DNA of 8,160 nt from Defluviitaleaceae bacterium (GTDB lineage Bacteria > Bacillota > Clostridia > Lachnospirales > UBA5962). A program made the position numbers and the translations under genes. Within the stretch, counting starts at the first letter, position 1. Every line of letters begins with the position of its first letter. The notes under the pieces were generated by a model. It was not told the DNA's origin and did no database searches. It worked only from the letters and a program-made list of their open reading frames with translations. The stretch lies in contig WQZK01000075.1 in assembly GCA_009780765.1 (NCBI GenBank), positions 1-8,160 on the forward strand, in the 5' to 3' direction. Positions 1 to 6,912 of the stretch are shown in pieces.

Positions 1-1388
1 ATATCTTTTATATATCCTTCGTTTATAAGAGTTTCAACTGTGCTTTTACCCATGCCTTCTATATTCATGGCATCTTTTGATGCAAAATAAATTATGCCGC
101 GGACGTGCTTTTGTGTACAATCAGGGTTTTGGCAAACTAAATGAGCCCCATCTTTTTCTTTTTCAGTTTTATGAGAGCATACAGGGCAGTTTTCAGGCAA
201 GTTGAATTTTTCTGAATTTTGAGGTCGTTTATTTATGATAACTTCAACAACTTCAGGAATAATATCGCCCGCTTTTTGAACTAAAACGGTATCACCAACC
301 CTTATATCTTTCAAATCGATATAATCTTGGTTATGAAGAGTTGCACGTGAAACAGTGCTACCCGCAAGATTTACAGGTTTTAATACCGCAAGCGGTGTTA
401 TACGCCCAGTTCTGCCAACTTGGATTATAATATCTTCAATAAGTGTAGTTTTGGCTTCTGGTGGATATTTGTAGCAAAATGCCCATCTTGGTGCTTTGCT
501 TGTAGAGCCTAAAATTTCTCTATCGGCTATATTATCAAGTTTAACAACCGCTCCGTCAATACCATACGGCAGATTAAAACGTTTTTTGCCTATATTTTGG
601 ATTGTTTGCCACACTTCGTCCGCAGTTTTGCAAACAACATAATCAGGGCTTACTTTAAAGCCCTGATTTTTTAAATATTCTAAACTTTCTGAATGGCTCT
701 TAAATTCTTTGCCTTCTGATATTTCAAGATTGAACACAAATAAATTAAGCCCACGTTCGCGAACTATGCTTGGGTCTAGCTGCCTAAGTGTGCCAGCGGC
801 ACAATTTCTAGGGTTTGCAAATAACTTTTTGCCCAGTTCTTCCTGTTTTTCATTGGCTCTTAGAAAAGCTTCATCGCTCATGTAAACCTCACCTCTAACT
901 TGCAGGTAAGCAGGTGCATCTTCTATTTTTCTCGGAACGTCAGCTATTTCTAAAAGGCTTTCAAAAACTGATTCGCCAGTTACCCCGTCGCCTCTTGTAA
1001 TGCCTTCTGTAAATACACCATTTTCGTAACGCAACAAAACAGAAAGACCATCTATCTTTTTCTCTACAACAAAGCTTGGGTTTAGAACATCTTTAGAAAT
1101 TTTGCCTATCATATCATAAACTTCGCCTTTAGAAAATGTATCTAAAAGGCTTAAAACTTTAACATCATGTGCTACTTTTTTAAGCTCACGCTTTAAGCTA
1201 CCGCCAACCTTTTGTGTTGGAGATTTTTTTGCAAACTCAGGATATTTTTCTTCTAAATTTCTAAGCTCTAGTGAAAGTTTATCGTACTCATAATCACTTA
1301 TTTCGGGATTATCCTGATTATGGTATTTTTCATTATGGTAAGTTATTAATTTTTGCAGCTCTAAAATTCTATCTTTGGAACTTTCCAT
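1..1388 (-). CDS. ligA: NAD+-dependent DNA ligase LigA, C-terminal part outside window
   Basis: Seals nicks in duplex DNA using NAD+ in replication and repair. The first 462 residues are visible and read without a stop. In order: the Ia NAD-binding domain with Y-H-N-E-K-Y-H at 17-23 and the N-P-E-I-S-D stretch ending at D32; the adenylation domain with the KxDG motif KIDG, whose nucleophile is K111 (codon at 1058-1056; E. coli uses K115); a later P-Y-G-I-D-G-A-V-V-K motif; the OB-fold with VGRTGRITPLAVL; a four-Cys zinc finger (C401, C404, C419, C424); and the beginning of the HhH domain (D-A-M-N-I-E-G-M-G). The rest of HhH and the BRCT domain, about 200 residues, lies beyond base 1. The SD AAGGACGTGAT (1405-1395) lies 6 nt before ATG 1388. 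An in-frame GTG at 1391, directly before it, is a possible alternative start; a TAA at 1394-1392 rules out anything longer. Identity is firm. Confidence 0.97.
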   Translation of the reverse strand, partial: MESSKDRILELQKLITYHNEKYHNQDNPEISDYEYDKLSLELRNLEEKYPEFAKKSPTQKVGGSLKRELKKVAHDVKVLSLLDTFSKGEVYDMIGKISKDVLNPSFVVEKKIDGLSVLLRYENGVFTEGITRGDGVTGESVFESLLEIADVPRKIEDAPAYLQVRGEVYMSDEAFLRANEKQEELGKKLFANPRNCAAGTLRQLDPSIVRERGLNLFVFNLEISEGKEFKSHSESLEYLKNQGFKVSPDYVVCKTADEVWQTIQNIGKKRFNLPYGIDGAVVKLDNIADREILGSTSKAPRWAFCYKYPPEAKTTLIEDIIIQVGRTGRITPLAVLKPVNLAGSTVSRATLHNQDYIDLKDIRVGDTVLVQKAGDIIPEVVEVIINKRPQNSEKFNLPENCPVCSHKTEKEKDGAHLVCQNPDCTQKHVRGIIYFASKDAMNIEGMGKSTVETLINEGYIKD

Positions 1389-1407
1389 CACTTAATCACG
1401 TCCTTAT

Positions 1408-1441
1408 ATTATATAATAACAATAAAATATTACAAATACAA
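1408..1441 (-). promoter_or_regulatory. Probable ligA promoter
   Basis: On the minus strand, TTGTAT (1441-1436) and TATTAT (1418-1413) are separated by 17 bases. An overlapping perfect TATAAT lies at 1413-1408, but using it would put the transcript start inside the SD, so the upstream pair is preferred. The leader would be only about 20 nt. The whole stretch is very AT-rich, so chance matches are likely and confidence is moderate. Confidence 0.4.
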
Positions 1442-1479
1442 GACAATATTTAAGATAATATTAAACCAGTATTTTTATA

Positions 1480-1507
1480 TTGAAAATTATTTCGGATGTG
1501 TTATACT
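1480..1507 (+). promoter_or_regulatory. Promoter of the ABC transporter operon
   Basis: TTGAAA (1480-1485), a 16-base spacer and TATACT (1502-1507) form a good sigma-A type promoter. TG at 1499-1500 with one base before the hexamer makes it an extended -10 element. The expected start is near 1513-1516, only a few bases before the inverted-repeat leader at 1519, so the 5' UTR would consist almost entirely of that element. No operator was recognised. Confidence 0.65.
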
Positions 1508-1512
1508 TAAAA

Positions 1513-1641
1513 TAGTGGGGTAAATACTGATTAACCCTGCGGACGGTTTTGTTTATCGCCTACAAACGCTAATTTTGCTTTCGCAAAATCATGGCAGCTC
1601 TAACAAAACCTAGTTAAATCAGTATTTACCGAGGTGATAAA
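1513..1641 (+). promoter_or_regulatory. Structured 5' leader with possible Shine-Dalgarno sequestration
   Basis: The leader spans the predicted transcript start to the TTG start codon. The SD GAGGTGAT (1631-1638) abuts the outer right arm of the inverted repeat and lies 3 nt before TTG 1642. Segment TTTATCGCCT (1552-1561), in the internal loop between the middle stem and the inner hairpin, can pair with AGGTGATAAA (1632-1641) over 10 consecutive pairs, one of them G-U. That would cover the SD up to the start codon. It crosses the outer and middle stems, so it would form either a pseudoknot or an alternative fold. No T-tract follows any hairpin, so control, if any, would act on translation rather than by termination. 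No known riboswitch class was recognised; regulation is inference. Confidence 0.45.
1519..1630 (+). repeat. Nested inverted-repeat element (112 bp)
   Basis: Three nested complementary pairs are visible. The outer arms are GGTAAATACTGAT (1519-1531) with ATCAGTATTTACC (1618-1630), 13 bp perfect and extendable past a one-base bulge. The middle arms are GGTTTTGTT (1545-1553) with AACAAAACC (1602-1610), 9 bp perfect. The inner hairpin is ATTTTGC (1572-1578) with GCAAAAT (1583-1589) around loop TTTC. No ORF lies inside and no convincing target-site duplication flanks it. It is either a small palindromic mobile repeat (MITE-like) or a native structured leader; one copy in the window cannot separate these. 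The pairing itself is certain; its nature is not. Confidence 0.75.
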
Positions 1642-2364
1642 TTGAAAAAAGTATTAGAATTAACAGATGTTAAAAAAATTTACAAGATGGGGGAAGAACG
1701 GATTGCTGCTTTAGACTCTGTAACGCTTGATTTTTACAAAGGGAGAACATATTGCCTTTTAGGTACTTCAGGTTCTGGAAAATCGACCCTTCTTAACATG
1801 ATGGCGGGGCTAGAGCGTCCAACAAAAGGAAAGATTGTTTTTAAAGGCGTTAATCTAGAAAAATTAAGTGAAGTTCACTTGGCAGATTATAGGCAGAAAT
1901 ATATAGGATTTGTTTTTCAGTCGTACAACCTTTTGCCAACGCTTACCGCACTTGAAAATGTTATGTTGCCTCTTATTTTTAGGAAAGTGCCTAAAAAAGT
2001 TAGAAAAGAAAAGGCGATGGAAATGCTTAAAGCCGTTGGGCTTGAAAACAGGGCAAAGCATAAGCCTTCAGAGCTTTCTGGGGGACAACAGCAACGCGTT
2101 AGTATTGCAAGAGCCTTTGTTAATGCACCAGAAATTATTTTTGCCGATGAACCAACAGGGAACCTTGATACTAAAACAACCTACGAAATGATAAATTTAA
2201 TCACTGAAATTGCAAAAAAAAATAACCAAACGCTAATCATTGTAACACATGATTTAGAGATTTCTGAATATGCAGATGAAATTATACATATTAAAGATGG
2301 AAATGTTGATAAGGTTGACATAAAGCAGCATGAAAAGGAGAATAATAATGAAAAAACTGTATAA
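1642..2364 (+). CDS. ABC transporter ATP-binding protein, MacB/LolD type
   Basis: Cytoplasmic ATPase that powers a MacB/FtsX-type permease. The single nucleotide-binding domain of 240 residues is complete: Walker A GTSGSGKST at 41-49 (K47), Q-loop Q93, signature LSGGQ at 145-149, Walker B IIFADE at 165-170 (E170 catalytic) followed by P-T-G-N-L-D, and the H-loop T-H-D with H203. The L-N-M-M-A-G-L-E-R-P-T-x-G run after Walker A is typical of the LolD/MacB/FtsE branch. The start is TTG 1642, supported by GAGGTGAT three bases upstream; the frame closes at TAA 1615-1617 with no ATG between. The tail from 229 is a polar K/E/N stretch whose last codons overlap the next gene by 17 nt, which suggests translational coupling. 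It is first in a four-gene operon. Family call is firm; substrate is unknown. Confidence 0.95.
   Translation: MKKVLELTDVKKIYKMGEERIAALDSVTLDFYKGRTYCLLGTSGSGKSTLLNMMAGLERPTKGKIVFKGVNLEKLSEVHLADYRQKYIGFVFQSYNLLPTLTALENVMLPLIFRKVPKKVRKEKAMEMLKAVGLENRAKHKPSELSGGQQQRVSIARAFVNAPEIIFADEPTGNLDTKTTYEMINLITEIAKKNNQTLIIVTHDLEISEYADEIIHIKDGNVDKVDIKQHEKENNNEKTV
2335..2340 (+). promoter_or_regulatory. Ribosome binding site setting the start of the repeat protein
   Basis: AAGGAG lies 7 bases before ATG 2348, inside the end of the ATPase gene. This favours ATG 2348 over the in-frame ATG at 2330, which would add six residues (M-K-R-R-I-I) and has no comparable site. Confidence 0.8.
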
Positions 2365-4519
2365 ACAAATTGTAGCATTTATTCTAGTGGCTATGCTTAT
2401 GCCGATAGGATTTCTTTCAGCAAGTTCTAACTTGCCGCCAACACCACCAGAAGAAACGCAGCCAGTGTTAAATCCAAACATCAGGCTTGTAAATCCAACT
2501 GTTGTTGAAATTTTGCCAGGGCAAACACAAGTTTTTGAGCTAACTATCAGAAACCAAGGCTTCGGAGAAGCTAGAAACTTTATGGCACAAGCCATTATCC
2601 CTGCAAATGCACCGTTTTCTGCTAGCTTTATTAATAATTCGCATTTATCAACTGGAATTACTTCAGAATCAAGCAGGAGATTGCAACTTGAAATAAGGGT
2701 TGATGCAAATGCACTGACGGGCTCTTTCCCAATAGAAATTAGATATACATATAGTAATTTTGCTAATGAAAACTTTACGCAAACAGATACTGTTATGGTA
2801 AGAGTTGGAACAGATACTAGAGAACCAAGCTTAACTCTTAGAAATTTTACAACAACTAGGGAAAATGTTATGCCTGGTGATAGTTTTACGCTTTCCTCGG
2901 TTATAGAAAATAATGTAACTGTGGAAGCGAGAGATGTTAGGCTTACAATCAGCGGGTTAGAGGCTAATGGTATACATCTAAGTAATTCTACACAGAGTGT
3001 ATTCCATCAAAGTATGCAATTTGGAGCACAGCACCCAGTTTCTTTTGATTTTACAGTTGCATCTAATGCACCAAGAGGAACATATGCGATAGTTTTTACT
3101 CTAAGATATAGAGATACTAGAGGAGAAGAGTTTGAAAGAGATTTTTATTACTATGTTGCCGTTGGTGCAACTGCTACGCCAACTGAAAGAGGAGCTTTGA
3201 GTATTGAAAACTTATCTTCGCCAGCAGGAACTTTTGGTGTTTTAGAAGAGTTTTCGGTATCATTTGATATAAGGAATAGCGGAAATAATGCAGCTAACAA
3301 TATCAGAATAAGCACAATTATGGAAGATGGGAATGCAATTGTTCCACGCTCGGCAAACGTTAGAACTATAAATACACTGAGTGCAAACAATGCTGAAAAT
3401 GTTACGTTTAGCTTTTCGCCAACAAACTCGGCAAGAACTAGAAGTTATACAATCGGCTTTTTAGTAGAGTATGATACAGGTAATGTTTTAGCTGATGGAA
3501 CTCGCGAAAGGGCATCATTTACACAATACATTGGCGTTAATGTTTCAAACCCTGAAAGAGAAGATGAAGACCCTACAGATCCTTCAAGAATAAGCATACC
3601 AAGAATTATTGTTAGTGATTATACAGTTACCCCACAAATCGTTAGTGCTGGGCAAGAGTTTGACCTTGATTTAACATTTTTAAATACACACGTGAATAAG
3701 CATATCGAAAATATTCAAGCGACCATCGTTATGGAAGACCGTGCAACTGTACCGGGAACAAATGAAGACCGTGGGAATATTTTCTCTCCGGTAAACGGTA
3801 GTAACACTTTCCATATTCAAAGGATAGACCCGAGAGAAGAAGCACACCAAAGCCTCAGACTTTTTGTTATTCCTGATGCGGCAGCAAGAACATACACGCT
3901 TACAATAAAATTTGAATATCAAGACGAATTTTTTAACAACCACACGGCAGAAGCGTTTATCGGTATAACTGTTAGGCAAACAATGCGTATTGAAACAAGC
4001 GAGATTTCTATACCATCAAGTACGCAAACTTTTGGAATGGTGCCTATAAGCTTCCAGCTTTTTAATACTGGCAGAGTAACGCTTGGAAATGTTAGAGTTA
4101 ATATTGATGCACCGGGATTTGATACAACATCATTCGAATCTATGATGTTTTTTGGAAGAATGCAACCATCAGAACATAATTTTTATGATGGAACTATTAT
4201 GGCTATAGAGCCAGGCCCTCAACCTGTTAGAATTGTTATTTCTTTTGAAAACGATTTGGCAGAAGTTCACGAAGTTGTGCATGAATTTATTATTGATGTG
4301 CAAGACTTTTCGTTTGATGGTATGTTTGATGGTGGAGATTTTGGAGATATGGGCAGACCATGGCCAGATTTTGAATCGGAAAGCTCAGGATTCTTTAGCT
4401 CTTTAAGGAATATCGTGTTTATTATTGCTGGGGCAGGGGTTACTGCTGCCGCTATTGTTGTAATTTCGCTAGTTGTGGTTAAAAAGAAAAAAGCAAAGGC
4501 TGTGGTATTTGATGAGTAA
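2348..4519 (+). CDS. Secreted, membrane-anchored multi-repeat protein (COG1361/CARDB-like), likely transporter partner
   Basis: A 723-residue extracytoplasmic protein. The signal peptide has K2-K3, a hydrophobic core to about residue 21 and a likely cleavage near L-S-A-S (23-26). A short Pro-rich linker follows, then about five beta-sandwich-like repeats of 100-130 residues near 43-155, 160-275, 283-405, 420-550 and 551-650. Each opens with a strand and a Pro/Gly turn such as E-I-L-P-G-Q-T-Q-V-F, then a strand with R/L-N-x-G (RNQGFGEA, RNSGNNAA, FNTGRVTL), and ends with a strand like T-Y-x-L-x-x-x-F-E-Y. This resembles COG1361/CARDB/NEW3-type domains, though the match is from memory of the pattern. 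A Gly/Asp/Phe linker (about 650-687), one TM helix (688-711) and a K-K-K-K-A-K tail inside the cell complete it. It lies between ATPase and permease genes and overlaps both. It lacks the coiled coil and lipoyl domain of MacA/HlyD adaptors. Architecture is well supported; function is inferred from position. Confidence 0.85.
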   Translation: MKKLYKQIVAFILVAMLMPIGFLSASSNLPPTPPEETQPVLNPNIRLVNPTVVEILPGQTQVFELTIRNQGFGEARNFMAQAIIPANAPFSASFINNSHLSTGITSESSRRLQLEIRVDANALTGSFPIEIRYTYSNFANENFTQTDTVMVRVGTDTREPSLTLRNFTTTRENVMPGDSFTLSSVIENNVTVEARDVRLTISGLEANGIHLSNSTQSVFHQSMQFGAQHPVSFDFTVASNAPRGTYAIVFTLRYRDTRGEEFERDFYYYVAVGATATPTERGALSIENLSSPAGTFGVLEEFSVSFDIRNSGNNAANNIRISTIMEDGNAIVPRSANVRTINTLSANNAENVTFSFSPTNSARTRSYTIGFLVEYDTGNVLADGTRERASFTQYIGVNVSNPEREDEDPTDPSRISIPRIIVSDYTVTPQIVSAGQEFDLDLTFLNTHVNKHIENIQATIVMEDRATVPGTNEDRGNIFSPVNGSNTFHIQRIDPREEAHQSLRLFVIPDAAARTYTLTIKFEYQDEFFNNHTAEAFIGITVRQTMRIETSEISIPSSTQTFGMVPISFQLFNTGRVTLGNVRVNIDAPGFDTTSFESMMFFGRMQPSEHNFYDGTIMAIEPGPQPVRIVISFENDLAEVHEVVHEFIIDVQDFSFDGMFDGGDFGDMGRPWPDFESESSGFFSSLRNIVFIIAGAGVTAAAIVVISLVVVKKKKAKAVVFDE

Positions 4520-5855
4520 TCAAGACCTTGTTTTAATGGCTATAAGAAACTTGTTTAAAAGAAAACTTCGTACGATTTTAACGGTTTCGGGCGTTATGAT
4601 AGGAGCGGCCGCTATTGTTATTATGATTTCTTTAGGAATTGCCATTAATGAAAATCATGAAGAAATGGTTTCGCAATGGGGTGATATAAGGCTTATAACG
4701 GTATTTCCTCCAAATCAGTGGGGCTGGGATGATGCTCCAAATCGTGATTTAAAACTTGATAGAGATGCAGTAGAACAATTTAGGCGGCTTGACGGCGTTT
4801 CGGTTGCAACTGGCGTTATTGATATGAATGTAACGGCTAGAGCTGGGCGATTTGTTCACAGTTGGCTACCTCTTAGGGGGATTGAGCCTGAAGCGATGGA
4901 AGCTTTAGGGCTTGTTCCATCTGATGGCAGGCTTTTAGAAGATAGTGACAGAATGCAGGCTGTTTTTGGGATAGATTCGCCATTTGAATTTAGAGATCCA
5001 AATTCGAGGCATTGGACTTGGCTTAGTCGCTTTAATGGCGACGAGCCCCTTGTAGACGTTAGTTCAGCAAGGATGCAATTTTCTTTTGAATGGGGTTTTG
5101 GGCAAGCTGGGTTTACATCATCAATGAGGCCATTTAACTTAACATATGTTGGTATGCTAGAAGAAAAAGACTGGAATTTTGACAGATTTGTTTATATGCA
5201 CATAGACGAAGTTAGACAACTAAGAATTGCTCAAATGAATTTTGAAAATCAGCAACAAGGTAATTCAAATCCAACAAATCGAAGAAACCAAGCTGTTGAT
5301 TATTCTATGGCATATGTTCAAGGTGTTGATATAAATGCTGTTAGATCTATAAATGATGCTATTAGAGAAATGGGATTTGATACAAGTAGCATGATAGACA
5401 CATTAGATTTTTTAAGCGAAAGTTCGAGAGATTTAGAGCGACTGCTTGGTGCAATTGGTGGGGTTTCGTTATTTATTGCAGCAATTGGTATAGCGAATAC
5501 TATGATTATGTCAACCTATGAAAGAACCAGAGAAATTGGCGTTATGAAAGTTATTGGTGCGAAAATTAAAGATATTAGAAAACTATTTTTAATCGAGGCT
5601 ATGCTTATAGGCTTTATTGGCGGGATTTTTGGCTCGGGCCTTAGTTTTTTGGTGTCTTATATACTTAATAATTCGCAAATGACCTTGGGTACTACTGGTT
5701 GGGGTATGGAAGGTTCTTCTAATACTTCGTCAATACCTTTATGGCTTTATGGAGCAGCACTTATATTTTCGGCAGTTATAGGGCTTATAGCGGGCTTCTT
5801 GCCTGCAAGAAGAGCAACGAGGTTAAGTGCATTATCAGCTATAAGAACAGAGTAG
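4512..5855 (+). CDS. MacB/FtsX-type ABC transporter permease
   Basis: Membrane subunit of 447 residues with the MacB layout. The short cytoplasmic N-terminus D-L-V-L-M-A-I-R-N-L-F-K-R-K-L-R leads into TM1 (about 22-44). A large extracytoplasmic MacB_PCD-like domain follows (about 45-310). Then come TM2 (313-334), the cytoplasmic coupling segment with T-Y-E-R-T-R-E-I-G-V-M-K-V-I-G-A (335-350), TM3 (361-384), and TM4 (411-430) ending in P-A-R-R-A-T-R-L-S-A-L-x-A-I-R. Unlike E. coli MacB the ATPase is a separate protein. ATG 4512 overlaps the preceding stop by 8 nt (ATGAGTAA); the SD is weak (AAAGG at 4495-4499, 12 nt away), so translation probably depends on coupling. A longer reading from TTG 4473 adds a charged stretch inside the upstream gene and is less likely. 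MacB-type permeases often transmit force instead of forming a channel; substrate is not readable here. Confidence 0.93.
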   Translation: MSNQDLVLMAIRNLFKRKLRTILTVSGVMIGAAAIVIMISLGIAINENHEEMVSQWGDIRLITVFPPNQWGWDDAPNRDLKLDRDAVEQFRRLDGVSVATGVIDMNVTARAGRFVHSWLPLRGIEPEAMEALGLVPSDGRLLEDSDRMQAVFGIDSPFEFRDPNSRHWTWLSRFNGDEPLVDVSSARMQFSFEWGFGQAGFTSSMRPFNLTYVGMLEEKDWNFDRFVYMHIDEVRQLRIAQMNFENQQQGNSNPTNRRNQAVDYSMAYVQGVDINAVRSINDAIREMGFDTSSMIDTLDFLSESSRDLERLLGAIGGVSLFIAAIGIANTMIMSTYERTREIGVMKVIGAKIKDIRKLFLIEAMLIGFIGGIFGSGLSFLVSYILNNSQMTLGTTGWGMEGSSNTSSIPLWLYGAALIFSAVIGLIAGFLPARRATRLSALSAIRTE

Positions 5856-5864
5856 ACTTGCATT

Positions 5865-5873
5865 AAGGGTGAT
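5865..5873 (+). promoter_or_regulatory. Ribosome binding site setting the TTG start of the hydrolase
   Basis: AAGGGTGAT, close to the ideal AAGGAGGTGAT, lies 7 bases before TTG 5881. The in-frame TGA at 5875-5877 means that the protein cannot start further upstream. Confidence 0.75.
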
Positions 5874-5880
5874 GTGAAAA

Positions 5881-6912
5881 TTGATAAAAATTAGCAAAAA
5901 TGCAAATGAACTGATTCAAAAATTGATGAAAGAGTACCCAAACACAAAACTGACTGTCGGCATTTATCATGACGAGAACACATCACTTAAGCTGTTTGAT
6001 GTTAGTGGCGAAATTCCTTATGAAAGCCATATATACGAAATTGCTTCAATCACTAAGGCATTTACTGCATCGTTATTTGCAAAATATCTGCATGAGAGTA
6101 AAATGGATTTGAACGATTCAATTGCAAAATATATACCTGAGCTTGAAGATAGAAAATATTATCCAACATTAAAAAGACTAGCAACGCATACTGCTGGCTA
6201 CAAAACAGAAGCACTTACACGAGTCCAAATTGCAAAGATTTATATAAAGTTTTTTTGGAATAGTATGCTTAAAAGGCAATTTTATGCACCAGTAGATTTT
6301 TACATGGATCACAAAAAAATGATTTGGTTTGCTAAGCAGAAAAAATTACAAGATAAAAATTATGAATATAGCTATACCAATTACTCATTTGCTCTTTTAG
6401 GGCATGGCATTAGCCAAGTAGCAGGTAAACAATTTGTGGAGCTAATGGAGAAGTTTATTAAACAAGACCTAGGGCTAGATAACACAATATTTGGAACGAA
6501 TAGGGATGGTATTTTATCGGGGTATGTGAATAATGTTAATGTTGGCAATGAGGGTTTAGGTAAAGGTGATTGTACTGCACCTGCACATTTTCTTACTTCA
6601 AATGCAGAGGATTTGCTGGCTTTTGCAAGGATGAATATTGAAGAAAATCCCCAATATTTAGGGTTATGCCATAATATTTATCCCATCAATAAAAAAGAGT
6701 TTGGCATAGAGTACGACATAGGGCTAGGGTGGGTCTATTTCAAAGAAAAAAAACCTTGCAGATTCTTTATGAGTGGAGGTAGCGAAGGGTTTACGAGTGC
6801 TATTTCTTTTGTGAAGGAAAAAAACTTCGCAATGGCTATTTTAACCAATGCTGGCTCTTATAAAGGTATTTTAGAATTATCAGATACTATTATGAATGAT
6901 AATTGTATCTAA
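5881..6912 (+). CDS. Beta-lactamase-fold serine hydrolase (class C/PBP-like), no signal peptide
   Basis: A 343-residue protein of the serine beta-lactamase-like family (PF00144 type), which includes class C beta-lactamases, DD-peptidases and esterases. Visible motifs: SxxK as S56-I-T-K59 in Y-E-I-A-S-I-T-K-A-F-T (S56 nucleophile, K59 general base); LATHTAGY at 100-107, the family's L-x-x-H-T-S-G-x element; YxN as Y165-T-N167 followed by Y-S-F-A-L-L-G-H-G; and a late M-S-G-G-S-E-G-F stretch where many members have H-x-G-G-x-x-G-F, here with Met for His. No export signal is present and none can be added, because TGA 5875-5877 closes the frame just upstream, so it is probably cytoplasmic. It sits 25 nt after the permease gene with no terminator between, hence co-transcribed. 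It could be an esterase or a peptidase; a role in beta-lactam resistance is not supported. Confidence 0.9.
   Translation: MIKISKNANELIQKLMKEYPNTKLTVGIYHDENTSLKLFDVSGEIPYESHIYEIASITKAFTASLFAKYLHESKMDLNDSIAKYIPELEDRKYYPTLKRLATHTAGYKTEALTRVQIAKIYIKFFWNSMLKRQFYAPVDFYMDHKKMIWFAKQKKLQDKNYEYSYTNYSFALLGHGISQVAGKQFVELMEKFIKQDLGLDNTIFGTNRDGILSGYVNNVNVGNEGLGKGDCTAPAHFLTSNAEDLLAFARMNIEENPQYLGLCHNIYPINKKEFGIEYDIGLGWVYFKEKKPCRFFMSGGSEGFTSAISFVKEKNFAMAILTNAGSYKGILELSDTIMNDNCI

Noticed and set aside
1271..1453. A 60-codon plus-strand reading frame over the ligA start and intergenic region
   Set aside because: It is antisense to the clearly coding ligA N-terminus, resembles nothing, and has no suitable SD.
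1572..1589. Inner hairpin ATTTTGC-TTTC-GCAAAAT as a terminator or attenuator
   Set aside because: It is followed by CATGGCAG, not a T-tract, and sits upstream of a well-placed SD and start codon.
1864..2191. Minus- and plus-strand reading frames inside the ATPase gene
   Set aside because: They lie within the conserved ABC domain in other frames and have no family features.
2330..2347. Upstream ATG 2330 as start of the repeat protein
   Set aside because: No SD precedes it at a useful distance; AAGGAG at 2335-2340 positions ATG 2348, which also gives a normal signal peptide.
3151..3979. Two minus-strand reading frames inside the repeat protein gene
   Set aside because: They are antisense shadows; the sense frame has coherent repeats and a full SD and stop arrangement.
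4473..4511. TTG 4473 as permease start
   Set aside because: It adds a lysine/arginine-rich stretch read from the tail of the upstream gene in another frame; ATG 4512 overlapping the stop gives the usual MacB N-terminus.
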